Assembly (NCBI RefSeq): GCF_016907275.1
Contig: NZ_JAFBBP010000001.1
Coordinates: 6,128,001 to 6,192,000 of the forward strand
DNA length: 64,000 nt
Reading direction: 5' to 3'
Source: Micromonospora luteifusca
GTDB taxonomy: Bacteria > Actinomycetota > Actinomycetes > Mycobacteriales > Micromonosporaceae
Positions 18,209 through 26,945 of the stretch are shown here, one piece after another (within the stretch, counting starts at the first letter, position 1; each line of letters begins with the position of its first letter). The translations under genes were made by a program, and so were the position numbers. The notes below the pieces were generated by a model that was not told the origin of the DNA, searched no databases, and saw nothing but the letters and a program-made list of their open reading frames with translations.

Positions 18209-18328
18209 ATGGCGCTTCTGGACCTCCAGGGCCTGGAGATGGCTCCGGCCGACCGCACGGGTGGCGGTAGCCGGGCGAGCCTGCTGCTCTGCGGCGACAG
18301 CTCGCTCTCCATCACGACCTGCAACTGA
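18209..18328 (+). CDS. ramS: SapB/AmfS-type lanthipeptide precursor
   Basis: A 39-residue peptide with an excellent GGGAGGTGA ribosome-binding site. The leader starts MALLDLQGLEM, which contains the LLDLQ box recognised by class III synthetases. The C-terminal 19 residues, SRASLLLCGDSSLSITTCN, are the same as I recall for the SapB core of S. coelicolor RamS. The two Ser-x-x-x-x-x-x-Cys units are therefore present to form the two lanthionine rings with dehydroalanines. SapB is a secreted biosurfactant that lets hyphae leave the aqueous surface. Identity to SapB rests on memory of the published sequence; the locus order supports it. Confidence 0.95.
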   Translation: MALLDLQGLEMAPADRTGGGSRASLLLCGDSSLSITTCN

Positions 18329-18344
18329 TCCACACACACGTGGG

Positions 18345-18376
18345 GCCCTGGGTGGGTAGACGTACCCACCCAGGGC
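18345..18376 (+). terminator. Strong hairpin between precursor and transporter genes
   Basis: GCCCTGGGTGGGTA - GACG - TACCCACCCAGGGC is a perfect 14-bp stem with a 4-nt loop, 16 bp after the ramS stop and 24 bp before ramA. It lacks a T-run. It probably acts as a partial terminator or 3' stabiliser so that the precursor is made in excess over the transporter. Confidence 0.75.
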
Positions 18377-18400
18377 AACCGCGTACCAACGGGAGGACCG

Positions 18401-20128
18401 ATGCCGACGTTCGCCAGGGGGGACAGGCTGCTCCGGCAGACGGTCTGGGCGGGCGGCGGCTGGACCGGGGGACTCGCGGCGGTCGCGCTGCTCGGCGCGG
18501 CCGCCGAACTGTTGCTACCCGCGGCCCTCGGCCGCGCCGTCGACGCCGCCCTCGCCGGCGGCTCCGGCTGGTGGGCGGTGTCCGCCTGCGGCCTGGTCGT
18601 CGTCCTCATCTGCGTCGACACCCTCACGGACCTGGCCAGCGGGTTCGGTGCGGCACGCGCCACCGCCGGGCTGCGCCGGCACCTGCTGCGTCACCTGTTC
18701 GCCCTGGACGTCCGCGCCACCCGCCGGCACCCGGTGGGTGATCTCGTCGGCCGGTTGGTCGGCCAGGCCGCCGACGCGGGACAGGCCGGCAACGCCGTGG
18801 TCCTGGCCATCGTGGCGGTGCTTCCACCGCTCGGCAGCGTCGTCGCGCTCACCATCATGGAACCGGTCCTCGGGGTCACCATGCTCGCCGGTCTCGTCCT
18901 GCTCGCCGTCCTCATGCGTGCCTTCGTGGCCGACGCCTCGGCCGCTACCACCGAATACCAGAGGGTGCTCGGCACCATCGCCGGCCGACTGCTGGAGTCG
19001 CTCACCGGTGCCCGGACCATCGCCGCCGCCGGCACCACCCGCCGCGAGGAGGACCGGGTGCTGGCGGCCCTGCCGGAGCTGGACCGGCACGGCCGGCGCG
19101 CCTGGGAACTGCTGGCCCGGGCGAGTGCGCGAACCTCGGCCGTGGCGCCGCTGCTGAACCTCAGCGTCATCGCGGTCGGCGGGTACGCCCTGACCACAGG
19201 CTGGCTCACGCCGGGCCAACTGGTCGCCGCGGTCCGGTACGCGGCCATGGGTGCCGGGCTCGGTGGAGTGCTCGCCACCCTGAACCATCTGGTCCGCAGC
19301 CGCGCGGGAGCACACCGGGTCGCCGAGTTGCTGACGCAGCCCGCCGCGCCGGCAGGCGATCGTCCCCTTCCACCCGGCGGCGGCGCCCTGCGGCTGCGCG
19401 GGGTGTGCGTGCACGCCGACGACGGCCGGACCATCCTGGACGGCATCGACCTGGACGTGCCGGCCGGCGCCACCGTGGCCGTCGTCGGAGCGTCCGGTGC
19501 CGGCAAATCGACCCTGGCTGCCGTGGCGGGACGGCTACACGACCCCGACGGCGGTGAGGTGCGACTGGACGGTGTGCCGCTGCGGGACCTCGACGGGGCG
19601 GCACTGCGCCGAGCCGTCGGCTACGCCTTCGACCGGCCGGTGCTGATCGGCGCGACGGTCCACGACGCGATCGGCTTGGCGCTGCCGGTCGACTCGGCGG
19701 TGCCGCCAACCGACGGTGGACCGGCCACGTCGGCGGTCCTCGGGGCGGCCCGCATGGCGGCGGTCGCCGACGTGATCGACCGTCTGCCCGACGGTTACCG
19801 CACCCCGCTGGTGGACACACCGCTCTCCGGGGGCGAGACCCAACGCCTCGGCCTGGCCCGCGCGTTCGCCGCCGAGCGGCTGCTCATCCTGGACGACGCG
19901 ACATCCAGCCTCGACACCGCGACCGAACACCGGATCACCGAGGCGGTGGTCGGGCGGGCCGGGGAGCGTACCCGACTGGTGGTCACCCACCGGGCCGCGG
20001 CGGCCGCGTCGGCCGACCTCGTGGCCTGGCTGGACGGCGGTCGGCTGCGCGGCCTGGCGCCGCACCGGCGACTCTGGGCCGACCCGGACTACCGTGCCGT
20101 CTTCCAGCCGGCCGGCGGTGGGTCGTGA
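18401..20128 (+). CDS. ramA: ABC exporter, fused permease-ATPase (RamA-like)
   Basis: A 575-residue half-transporter with ATG after GGGAGG. The N-terminal 300 residues hold about six membrane helices of the ABC-B type. The ATPase domain has Walker A GASGAGKS (near residue 364), signature LSGGETQR, Walker B RLLILDDATS and the switch histidine in VVTHR. With the next gene it should form a heterodimeric pump that exports the modified lanthipeptide. The two genes overlap by 4 bp. Note that the Walker B glutamate is replaced by Asp (LDDATS), so this may be the degenerate catalytic half of the heterodimer. Confidence 0.93.
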   Translation: MPTFARGDRLLRQTVWAGGGWTGGLAAVALLGAAAELLLPAALGRAVDAALAGGSGWWAVSACGLVVVLICVDTLTDLASGFGAARATAGLRRHLLRHLFALDVRATRRHPVGDLVGRLVGQAADAGQAGNAVVLAIVAVLPPLGSVVALTIMEPVLGVTMLAGLVLLAVLMRAFVADASAATTEYQRVLGTIAGRLLESLTGARTIAAAGTTRREEDRVLAALPELDRHGRRAWELLARASARTSAVAPLLNLSVIAVGGYALTTGWLTPGQLVAAVRYAAMGAGLGGVLATLNHLVRSRAGAHRVAELLTQPAAPAGDRPLPPGGGALRLRGVCVHADDGRTILDGIDLDVPAGATVAVVGASGAGKSTLAAVAGRLHDPDGGEVRLDGVPLRDLDGAALRRAVGYAFDRPVLIGATVHDAIGLALPVDSAVPPTDGGPATSAVLGAARMAAVADVIDRLPDGYRTPLVDTPLSGGETQRLGLARAFAAERLLILDDATSSLDTATEHRITEAVVGRAGERTRLVVTHRAAAAASADLVAWLDGGRLRGLAPHRRLWADPDYRAVFQPAGGGS

Positions 20129-21903
20129 GCCGTCCCGGTGTACGCCGGGTGACCTGGCGGGCGCTCCGGGCCCGCCGGCGGGAGCTCGCCGGACTCGGCG
20201 GGTGGTCGCTTGTCGAGTCGCTGCCCGCGCTGCTCGCCGGCTATCTGGTCGCCCGCGCCGTCGACGACGGCTTCCTGGCCGGACGTCTCCTCGACGGCCT
20301 GGCCTGGTTGGGGGTCCTCGCCGTGGCCGTGCTGGTCGGGGCGGCGGCCACCGGTCGGACGTACCGGAGCCTCGGCGCCGTGGTCGAGCCGTTCCGCGAC
20401 GATGTGGCCGCTCAGGTGGTCCGGGGTGCGCTACGTGCTGCCACCCGGGCGGGTGGACGCCCCGACAGCGCCGCCGTGACCCGGCTGACCCACCAGATGG
20501 AGATCGTCCGCGACACCTTCGCCGGTCTGCTGATGGTGACCCGCGGTTTCCTCTTCTCGGCTGGCGCGGCCCTGCTCGGCCTGCTCGCCCTGGCACCGGT
20601 GGTGGCGGCGCTGGCCGCCGCACCGCTGGTCGCCGGACTGGTCGTGTTTCTCGCCGCGCTGCCGGCGATGGTCACGCACCAGCGCGCCTACGTCCGGGCC
20701 GGTGAGCAGCTCGGCCAGTCGGCTGCGGCCGCGCTGGCCGGTCACCGCGACGTGCTGGCCTGCGGCGCCGAGACACGCGTGACGGCCGACGTGGAACGTT
20801 GGGTGTCGGCGCAGGCCGCCGCCGAACGCATGCTCGCCCGGATGGCGGCGATCCGCAGCCTCAGCCTCGGCATCGGCGGGTGGCTGCCGCTGCTGGTGCT
20901 GATGGTGACCGCCCCGTGGCTGGTCGAGCATGGTCTGACCGCCGGCGCGGTGCTGGGCGCGCTGATCTACGTCTCCACCGGGCTGCAACCCGCCCTGCAC
21001 ACCCTTGTGCAGGGCCTCGGCGGCGGCGGGCTGCGCTACGCGGTCACCCTGGAGAACATCCTGCGCACCTATCCGGTGTCCGACGACCGCCGCCCGTCAG
21101 CCCCCACCACCCGGCCGCCCCGTTCCCGGACTCCCACCGGTCTGTCCGGCCGTTCGCCAGCCGTCGAGGTCCGGGGACTGACCTTCGGCTACGGCCCGCG
21201 CGCCCGGCCCGTCCTGCAGAACTTCTCGCTGACACTGGCCGACCGGGACCATCTCGCCGTGGTGGGCCCCAGCGGTGCGGGCAAGTCCACGCTGGCCGCT
21301 CTGATCGCCGGTCTGCTGCCGCCGCAGGCAGGCACGGTCCAGTTGGCCGGCGCGACGGTCGCCGAGGTCGAGCCGGCCGTTCTCGCCCAGATGCGAGTGC
21401 TGGTGCCCCAGGAGGCGTACGTCTTCACCGGCAGTCTCGCCGACAACCTCCGCTACCTGCGGCCGGACGCCGACGACCACACGCTGGAGGTCGCCCTCGA
21501 CACGCTCGGCGCGCGTCCCCTGGCGACCCGCCTGGGCGGCCTGGACGCGCCGATCGCGCCGGCCCTGCTCTCCGCCGGCGAGCGGCAGCTCATCGCGGCG
21601 GTCCGGGCCTGGTTGGCACCCGCCCCGCTGGTCGTCCTCGATGAGGCGACCTGTCACCTGGACCCGGCGCTGGAGGCGACGGTCGAGGCCGCCTTCGCCC
21701 GGCGGCCCGGCAGCCTCGTGGTGATCGCACACCGGATCAGTTCCGCGCTGCGGGCCGGCCGGGTGCTGGTCCTCGACGGCGACGAGCCCGTGGTGGGGAC
21801 GCACGAACAGTTGCTGACCCGCTCGGCCACCTACCGGGTGCTCGTCGGCTGCTGGGACGACTCGGTGGTGCCGTCCGGGGCGGCGTCGGCGCGGCGGGGC
21901 TGA
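20125..21903 (+). CDS. ramB: ABC exporter, fused permease-ATPase (RamB-like)
   Basis: A 592-residue partner of RamA, starting at GTG 20125 inside the last codons of ramA. Transmembrane helices occupy the first 300 residues. The ATPase domain has Walker A GPSGAGKST, Q-loop PQEAYVFTG, a variant signature LSAGERQL, Walker B VVLDEATC with the catalytic Glu, and VIAHR. One half with consensus Walker B Glu and the other with Asp is the pattern of asymmetric heterodimeric exporters. It completes the ramCSAB operon. Confidence 0.93.
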   Translation: MSRPGVRRVTWRALRARRRELAGLGGWSLVESLPALLAGYLVARAVDDGFLAGRLLDGLAWLGVLAVAVLVGAAATGRTYRSLGAVVEPFRDDVAAQVVRGALRAATRAGGRPDSAAVTRLTHQMEIVRDTFAGLLMVTRGFLFSAGAALLGLLALAPVVAALAAAPLVAGLVVFLAALPAMVTHQRAYVRAGEQLGQSAAAALAGHRDVLACGAETRVTADVERWVSAQAAAERMLARMAAIRSLSLGIGGWLPLLVLMVTAPWLVEHGLTAGAVLGALIYVSTGLQPALHTLVQGLGGGGLRYAVTLENILRTYPVSDDRRPSAPTTRPPRSRTPTGLSGRSPAVEVRGLTFGYGPRARPVLQNFSLTLADRDHLAVVGPSGAGKSTLAALIAGLLPPQAGTVQLAGATVAEVEPAVLAQMRVLVPQEAYVFTGSLADNLRYLRPDADDHTLEVALDTLGARPLATRLGGLDAPIAPALLSAGERQLIAAVRAWLAPAPLVVLDEATCHLDPALEATVEAAFARRPGSLVVIAHRISSALRAGRVLVLDGDEPVVGTHEQLLTRSATYRVLVGCWDDSVVPSGAASARRG

Positions 21904-21910
21904 ACCCCGC
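21894..21910. terminator. Short hairpin at the ramB/regulator junction
   Basis: GCGGGG-CTGAA-CCCCGC overlaps the ramB stop codon and lies 24 bp from the stop of the convergent regulator gene. It may work in both directions. The short 6-bp stem makes this tentative. Confidence 0.4.
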
Positions 21911-21933
21911 GCGCTCGAGCCCGACGGCGTCGG

Positions 21934-22518
21934 TCAGATCCAGCCTGCCTCGCCTGCCATCCGCACGGCCTCCACCCGGGTACGCGCGCCCACCTTGCGC
22001 GCGATCCGACCGAGGTGGTTGCGGACGGTGCCACGGGTGAGGCCGAGCGACACCGCCACCTCCGCGACCGGCGCCCCCGCCGCCGTCAGCCTCAACACCT
22101 CCGTCTCGCGGCTGGTCAGTGGGCCGTCCGAGCGCAGCGCCGCGACGACGAGATCCGCGTCGAGCACGGGCTCCCGCCGGGCGAGCCGACGGATCCCGTC
22201 GATGACCCGCTGGGGGGCGGCGTCGCTGCGCAGGATGCCGAGCGTCCTGGTCGGGCAGAGCATGCCCCGCAGTCGCCGGGCCCGACGCGGGTGGGCCAGC
22301 ACCAGGACCGGGCACAGGCCGAGGTGGCCGGGATCGACTGCCTCGACGACATCGAGGTCGGCCACCACCACGTCCGGGCGTTGGGCGTGGACGGCTGCGG
22401 AGACCGCGTCGCCGCGATCCACCTCCGCCACGACACGGATGTCCTCCTCGGCGGCGAGGACGAACGACAGCGCGCCCAGAACCAGGGCGCCGTCCAAAGC
22501 GAGCAGGGTACGGATCAC
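21934..22518 (-). CDS. ramR: NarL/RamR-type response regulator, atypical receiver
   Basis: A 194-residue regulator. GTG 22518 follows GGAAGG at a 6-nt spacing and is preferred to ATG 22563. The C-terminal LuxR-type HTH is clear: LTSRETEVLRLTAAGAP, then SLGLTRGTVRNHLGRIARKVGA. The receiver-like N-terminus keeps an acidic residue (VVVADLD) at the phospho-acceptor strand but lacks the usual acidic pair and the conserved Lys. RamR, which activates the ram operon in Streptomyces, is likewise an atypical response regulator without a partner kinase. Its position, convergent to ramB, fits. Which of the two regulators is the true RamR equivalent cannot be settled by eye. Confidence 0.8.
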   Translation of the reverse strand: MIRTLLALDGALVLGALSFVLAAEEDIRVVAEVDRGDAVSAAVHAQRPDVVVADLDVVEAVDPGHLGLCPVLVLAHPRRARRLRGMLCPTRTLGILRSDAAPQRVIDGIRRLARREPVLDADLVVAALRSDGPLTSRETEVLRLTAAGAPVAEVAVSLGLTRGTVRNHLGRIARKVGARTRVEAVRMAGEAGWI

Positions 22519-22639
22519 GATGAACCTTCCCGCACTCCGATAGTGATCACACAACGTCAACATTCAAACACGCCTGCGGGGGGTTCGCACGGCGACGGGG
22601 CGGGCCGGGACACATCCTCCGGACCCGCCCCCCAAACGG

Positions 22640-23248
22640 CTACAACCAGCCATTACGCTGTGCGCGCCACACCGCCTCCAGCCGGTTGCGAGCCCCGGTC
22701 TTGCGTAGGATCACCGACAGATGGTTGCGCACCGTCCCATGTGCCAGGTAGAGGCGGACGGCGATTTCCTTCAGGGGCAGACCCTCGGCCGCCATCCGCA
22801 ACACGTCCATTTCCCGAGGCGTCAACGGGATCTCCGGAGGGCTCAGCACCGCCACCGCGGCGGCCGGGTCGATCGCCCGATCCCCGGCCGCGAGCGCGCG
22901 GATCGCCCGCACCAGCTCCGCCAGCGAGCTGTCCTTCCCGACCAGGCCGCGCGCGCCGGCCGCCAGCGCAGCCTCCACCAGGGCCGGGCTCCACCGAGGG
23001 CTCATCGCCAGCACAGCGGCGTGCGGCGCCTCGGCGCTGATCCTGGCGACCACCTCCACCGGATCGGGCAGCTCCGGCGTCAACGCCAGCACCACCACCT
23101 CAGGTCGGCACCGCCGGACCACCGTCAACAGCTCGCCGACACCCTCGACGTCGGCGACCACCTCCATGTCCTCCTCACGTGACAGCGCGGCGCAGAGCGC
23201 CCCGCGGAGCAAACCCATGTCCTCGGCGACGACAACGTGGATCACCAC
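22640..23248 (-). CDS. Second NarL/RamR-type regulator without phospho-acceptor Asp
   Basis: A 202-residue paralogue of the preceding regulator, starting GTG GTG at 23248. The HTH (LTPREMDVLRMAAEGLP, LYLAHGTVRNHLSVILRKTGA) is intact. In the receiver the N-terminal acidic pair (AED) and the Lys (VGKDSS) remain, but the strand that should end in the phospho-acceptor Asp reads VVVLALTPE, so phosphorylation at that site is not possible. It is probably an orphan regulator controlled by abundance or ligand. The two regulator genes lie in tandem 121 bp apart and likely act together on the ram locus. Confidence 0.82.
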   Translation of the reverse strand: MVIHVVVAEDMGLLRGALCAALSREEDMEVVADVEGVGELLTVVRRCRPEVVVLALTPELPDPVEVVARISAEAPHAAVLAMSPRWSPALVEAALAAGARGLVGKDSSLAELVRAIRALAAGDRAIDPAAAVAVLSPPEIPLTPREMDVLRMAAEGLPLKEIAVRLYLAHGTVRNHLSVILRKTGARNRLEAVWRAQRNGWL

Positions 23249-23446
23249 GTTTCTCCGATCTCAGGTACGCGTCACGACGGCCACCCATCCCGGAACATCC
23301 ACGGGTTGGTTGAAGCGGTCGTGCGCGACAGGCGGATTGGCATCAGCCCGCAGCACCGTCACGGCGGACGGGCACGGGCACCGATCGACCAGGCCAGCGG
23401 TGGAACCGGCCACGCGGGCCAGCCACCCGGACTCGGTCGACCCGCC

Positions 23447-24655
23447 TCAGCCTGGGCGAGCGATCGCGGACGGAGTTCGGCTGTCGAACAGCGGCGGCAC
23501 GAGATCGCAAAGCTGCCCAGCACCGACGGGCGACTGCCTGTCGACCGGCCAGACCAGCCCCGGCCCGGGCGTCGATCCATCGTCGACACCGGAGGCATCC
23601 TGGTCGACGGGGGCGACGGGCCGGCCCGGAAGGTCAGCCCTCGCGACCACCGACCCTGGGCGTGCGGCGAGGTGTTCCGTCGAGGCCGTGGGACGTGCGG
23701 GCCCGACGACGGACATCAGCGGCGGTGGCGCGGGCGGGATCGGTAGCGCTGCGGCGCGTACGGGCACCACCGCCGAATCCGCCGACAGCGTCGGCACTGT
23801 CGGTACAGGTGCCGAATCGGTCACCGGCACGGCGGCCGGCCCGAGCGCTGGGGGAGCAGGCGGTGGAGGTGCCGCCGCCGGGACGATCACCGCGCCGAGA
23901 GCGGGTGGTAGAACGGCGTCGGCGACACAGAGGAGCGCCTTGGCGATGGGCCGGATCGCCACCGCGCTCACGGTGTCGACGACGTACGGCAGCGGGGCGG
24001 TGATCAGGGCCGCCAGCCGGTAACTGTCGGTGGCGAGCACCGCAGGCAGATCGGCCAGCGGGTGCACCGCGGGTGGGTCGGGCGCGGCGGTGGCTGACTG
24101 TCGCGGTGGATCAGCGGCCGGCCGCGGCGGGTCGGCACGGTGAGCTGGACGATGAGCCGCGCGAGCCACGGAGGCCGGCCCGAGTCTTTCGCGCTTCGCC
24201 GCTCCGGGTGGGACGGATGCGCCGACCCGGGGCAGCGGCACGGACACGGGCGACGCACTCGCCGACCGTCGAGGCCCGGTCGCGGGTGTCGCTTCGCGGG
24301 GGGTGACGACGCCACCGGTGATCCCTGCCAGCGGTGCGAGGGGCCTGTCGTGGCGGCGGTCGTCGGCGCCCGCGGCTTGCTGGCGCTCATGGCTGGGGTG
24401 CTCTACGACCGTGATGAGCCGCGCGACCGGCTCGACCAGCCCGCCGATCCGCCGATGAGGTTCTTCGCCGGACCCGCTGCGCATCCCGTCTGCGGCGGCC
24501 GGCCCCTGAAACAGAGCGGCCACGACGAAACCGGCTCCGACGGCGAGCGCGATCAGCACCACCCGCCGCGCGAGTCTGCGCAACCGGTCGGCCACAAGTG
24601 GCGCGGATCGGCCCGGCGCAGACATCGGCGCGGTTCCGATGACGGGACTTCGCAC
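23447..24655 (-). CDS. Proline/alanine-rich protein with one membrane segment
   Basis: About 402 residues from GTG 24655 (ATG 24625 is an alternative; the frame is open to 24826). A basic stretch, RLRRLARRVV, precedes one hydrophobic segment (LIALAVGAGFVVAALF) ending near AAADG, so it is either secreted or a signal-anchor protein. The rest is low-complexity Pro/Ala/Val with a more ordered part in the middle (LATDSYRLAALITAPLPYVVDTVSAVAIRPI broken into hydrophobic patches). Codon bias supports coding. It could be a cell-surface protein connected with the neighbouring SapB-type locus, but no family is recognised. Confidence 0.6.
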   Translation of the reverse strand: MRSPVIGTAPMSAPGRSAPLVADRLRRLARRVVLIALAVGAGFVVAALFQGPAAADGMRSGSGEEPHRRIGGLVEPVARLITVVEHPSHERQQAAGADDRRHDRPLAPLAGITGGVVTPREATPATGPRRSASASPVSVPLPRVGASVPPGAAKRERLGPASVARAAHRPAHRADPPRPAADPPRQSATAAPDPPAVHPLADLPAVLATDSYRLAALITAPLPYVVDTVSAVAIRPIAKALLCVADAVLPPALGAVIVPAAAPPPPAPPALGPAAVPVTDSAPVPTVPTLSADSAVVPVRAAALPIPPAPPPLMSVVGPARPTASTEHLAARPGSVVARADLPGRPVAPVDQDASGVDDGSTPGPGLVWPVDRQSPVGAGQLCDLVPPLFDSRTPSAIARPG

Positions 24656-24806
24656 GCGGGCACCACCCCTTCCCTCTGGCTTGCTGACCCATAGTAGCGG
24701 CGTGCTCACGTAGCCGCATCCGGTGATGTGCACGCTCGTCAATACCCCCGTCACGCGGTCTCCCACCCGGGACGGACCCGACAGGCCGCCCGATCTTGAG
24801 GGAGAC

Positions 24807-26003
24807 GTGGCGGTAGGTAGGGTCACCGCCGTGCTGGCGAGACTTGAGGCTGTCTACTGCGACGGCTGGGACGCCGGTGTGGTCAACCCGTTGACCGCGG
24901 CCACTGCGAAAGCACGCGACGCGGTGGGCGAGCCGTACACCGTTTTGTTCTTGCTCAACGGTCGGCTGCGTGCGGCGATGGACCTGTCCTGGTGCGATGG
25001 GTACTGCCGGATAACTCGATTCGACGCCGCCGACAGGACGTTGTCCATGCATCTGCTGCGCGGCACCGGCGACGGCGATCTGTTTCTGCGCGAAGCCCGC
25101 ACCTGGGACGGCCCAGCCGACGCGGGCAGGTACGAGTATCCGCACGTTGCGACCAGGACGACCACGACGTACAGCGTCTCCGGAACGCGCACCGACATCG
25201 TGGAGCCGCACGGAGACCGGGGTGTCAGGCAGGAGTCGACTTCGGAGCAGAGACCACCTCGGCTGCCCATTCCGGCGTTCGGTCAGTGGCACGAGCTGTT
25301 ACGCCTCGCCAAGGAGGCCACCAGTGAGGTTGTCGACGCCGTCCACCACGAGTTGCCGGTATCCGTGGAGTCGAGCGCGCCGTGGCGACCACCCCGACCC
25401 CTGAAGCCGGACGGTATCGAGGAGCTGTTCGTTCCTGGCACCATCGTCGAGATCCACGACAAGCGGCTTCAACTGTCGGTTCATGAGGCGGGGGAGCTTC
25501 GCCTGACCTCGGGCCGTTTAGTGGCGGCTGACCCGTCGTCGCTGGAGTTCGACGCCGAGCCGTTCACCGTCACCGTGCCACCCGGCACGTACCCGGTCTC
25601 GATCAGCCTTGCCACCTTCCTCGACGACCCACGCCACAGCCGAGTGTGTGCCGCCCGCCTTGCTGTCGACGACCGGCCCACCGTGCGGTGGGAGTTGGCC
25701 TTGCGTGATGGCCAGGAAATCATCGATCTGGGCAATCGGCAGTTCTTCGGGTTCGGCGTGGACGCGGGCATGGCCTGCTTCGTCGATGCGGACGCCAGCG
25801 AGCGGATGAAGGACGTCTGGCTGACCCTCGACGGCTTGGTTGATCCCCGGCATCGCACGATTGACTCCGGGGAGATGGTCGCGTGGTCCAGCGGTTGGGG
25901 CGACGGCGCCTACCCGACCTGGATCGGCTACGACGCTGGCGGAAGCGTGACCTGCTTTGTCGCGGACATGCTGCTGTTTCCCACCGATCACGACGACGAC
26001 TGA
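24807..26003 (+). CDS. DUF4241-domain protein
   Basis: About 398 residues from GTG 24807; GTG 24831 is equally possible. The C-terminal 200 residues match DUF4241: a strand with GTYPVSISLATF, then ARLAVDDRPTVRWELAL, FGVDAGMACFVDADA, and the closing SGWGDGAYPTWIGYDAGG, which ends in a beta-hairpin. The N-terminal 180 residues are a separate alpha/beta region with tryptophans that is not recognised. DUF4241 proteins often lie in polymorphic-toxin or immunity neighbourhoods, but no toxin is seen here. Cytosolic; no signal peptide. Confidence 0.72.
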   Translation: MAVGRVTAVLARLEAVYCDGWDAGVVNPLTAATAKARDAVGEPYTVLFLLNGRLRAAMDLSWCDGYCRITRFDAADRTLSMHLLRGTGDGDLFLREARTWDGPADAGRYEYPHVATRTTTTYSVSGTRTDIVEPHGDRGVRQESTSEQRPPRLPIPAFGQWHELLRLAKEATSEVVDAVHHELPVSVESSAPWRPPRPLKPDGIEELFVPGTIVEIHDKRLQLSVHEAGELRLTSGRLVAADPSSLEFDAEPFTVTVPPGTYPVSISLATFLDDPRHSRVCAARLAVDDRPTVRWELALRDGQEIIDLGNRQFFGFGVDAGMACFVDADASERMKDVWLTLDGLVDPRHRTIDSGEMVAWSSGWGDGAYPTWIGYDAGGSVTCFVADMLLFPTDHDDD

Positions 26004-26121
26004 GCTGGGAGGATTCGTGAGCCGGCCCCACCCAGAACGCCATACCCAGCGCTCAGGTCGGCCGTGACCAGGGCCAGGCCAGGTGCCCTGTGACGGGTCG
26101 GCCGGGGTGGATGATGGGCGG

Positions 26122-26862
26122 ATGGAGGGACGAGCGTACCTGGAGAAGTACGTTGCCGATCGACTGGCCGCCGGTCAGGGTCAGCCGCCGGAAGGGCGTC
26201 GCCTGACGTTGGACCGTTCGGAGGTCCGCGGAGTGGCGATCGGGTTGGTGGCGGCCGGTGCCCTGGCTCAGGAGGAGATGGAACGCATCCTCGCCGACCT
26301 GGATCAGGAGCTGGAGCGACGTGGCTGGTCGACCCGCGTGGAGACGCGCGTGGAGACGCGCGTGTCGGCCGAGGCTGGCCTATCGCCCGTTCAAGGGGCG
26401 CCTCTGTCGGTCGAGGCCCGGCAACAGTTGGTGTTACGGCACGCTCGTGAACGCACGCAGTGGCAGGAGCCGGTTGGGGGCCCTGCGCAGTTGCGGGAGG
26501 TCATCTCGCTGGCCGGTCGCACGCCGATGCTTGAAGCGGTGCCCGCCACTCTGGTCAGCCTGGAACGCTGGTCGACGATGGTCGTGGTGCGGCTGGCGTA
26601 TGCCGGCACCGGCACCCGCGATCCGGGTTCGCTGGACAGCATTCAAGTCCGCATGAAGCGGTGGCGCGGGTGGGACGATGCGGGAACTCAGTATCGGTAC
26701 CGCAGCGGCAGCGTGGAACGGCGCGGAGGGCTATTCATGGAAACCGTGGTCTTCGAACCCGGCGCTCCGGACGAGGCGCGCACGCTGACGCTGGCGTTTG
26801 ACCATGACGGCGGGCCCGAACGTTTCACAGTTGCCCTCGGCGGCAGGACAACGCCAGCCTGA
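26122..26862 (+). CDS. Hypothetical protein with VETR repeat
   Basis: A 246-residue protein starting at ATG 26122 (MEGRAYLEKYVADRL). The first 80 residues are helical. A linker with a tandem repeat (RVETRVETRV) follows, then a basic helical region and a beta-rich C-terminal half (MVVVRLAYAG, SIQVRMKRWRGWDD, GLFMETVVFEPG, TLTLAFDHDGG, RFTVALGG) that looks like a jelly-roll or immunoglobulin-like domain. It follows the DUF4241 gene by 118 bp in the same direction. No family is recognised. Confidence 0.6.
   Translation: MEGRAYLEKYVADRLAAGQGQPPEGRRLTLDRSEVRGVAIGLVAAGALAQEEMERILADLDQELERRGWSTRVETRVETRVSAEAGLSPVQGAPLSVEARQQLVLRHARERTQWQEPVGGPAQLREVISLAGRTPMLEAVPATLVSLERWSTMVVVRLAYAGTGTRDPGSLDSIQVRMKRWRGWDDAGTQYRYRSGSVERRGGLFMETVVFEPGAPDEARTLTLAFDHDGGPERFTVALGGRTTPA
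26335..26364 (+). repeat. 12-bp tandem repeat within the gene at 26122
   Basis: CGCGTGGAGACG occurs twice in tandem and half of a third copy follows, coding for Arg-Val-Glu-Thr repeats. It keeps the frame and could vary in copy number by slippage. Confidence 0.7.
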
Positions 26863-26945
26863 ACGGGATCACCAGCGGTTCCCGACCAGCCGAAAGGGCT
26901 GTTCAGGGAAGCCGCTGAGGGTATGAGGGACGGGTTGGACCACCC

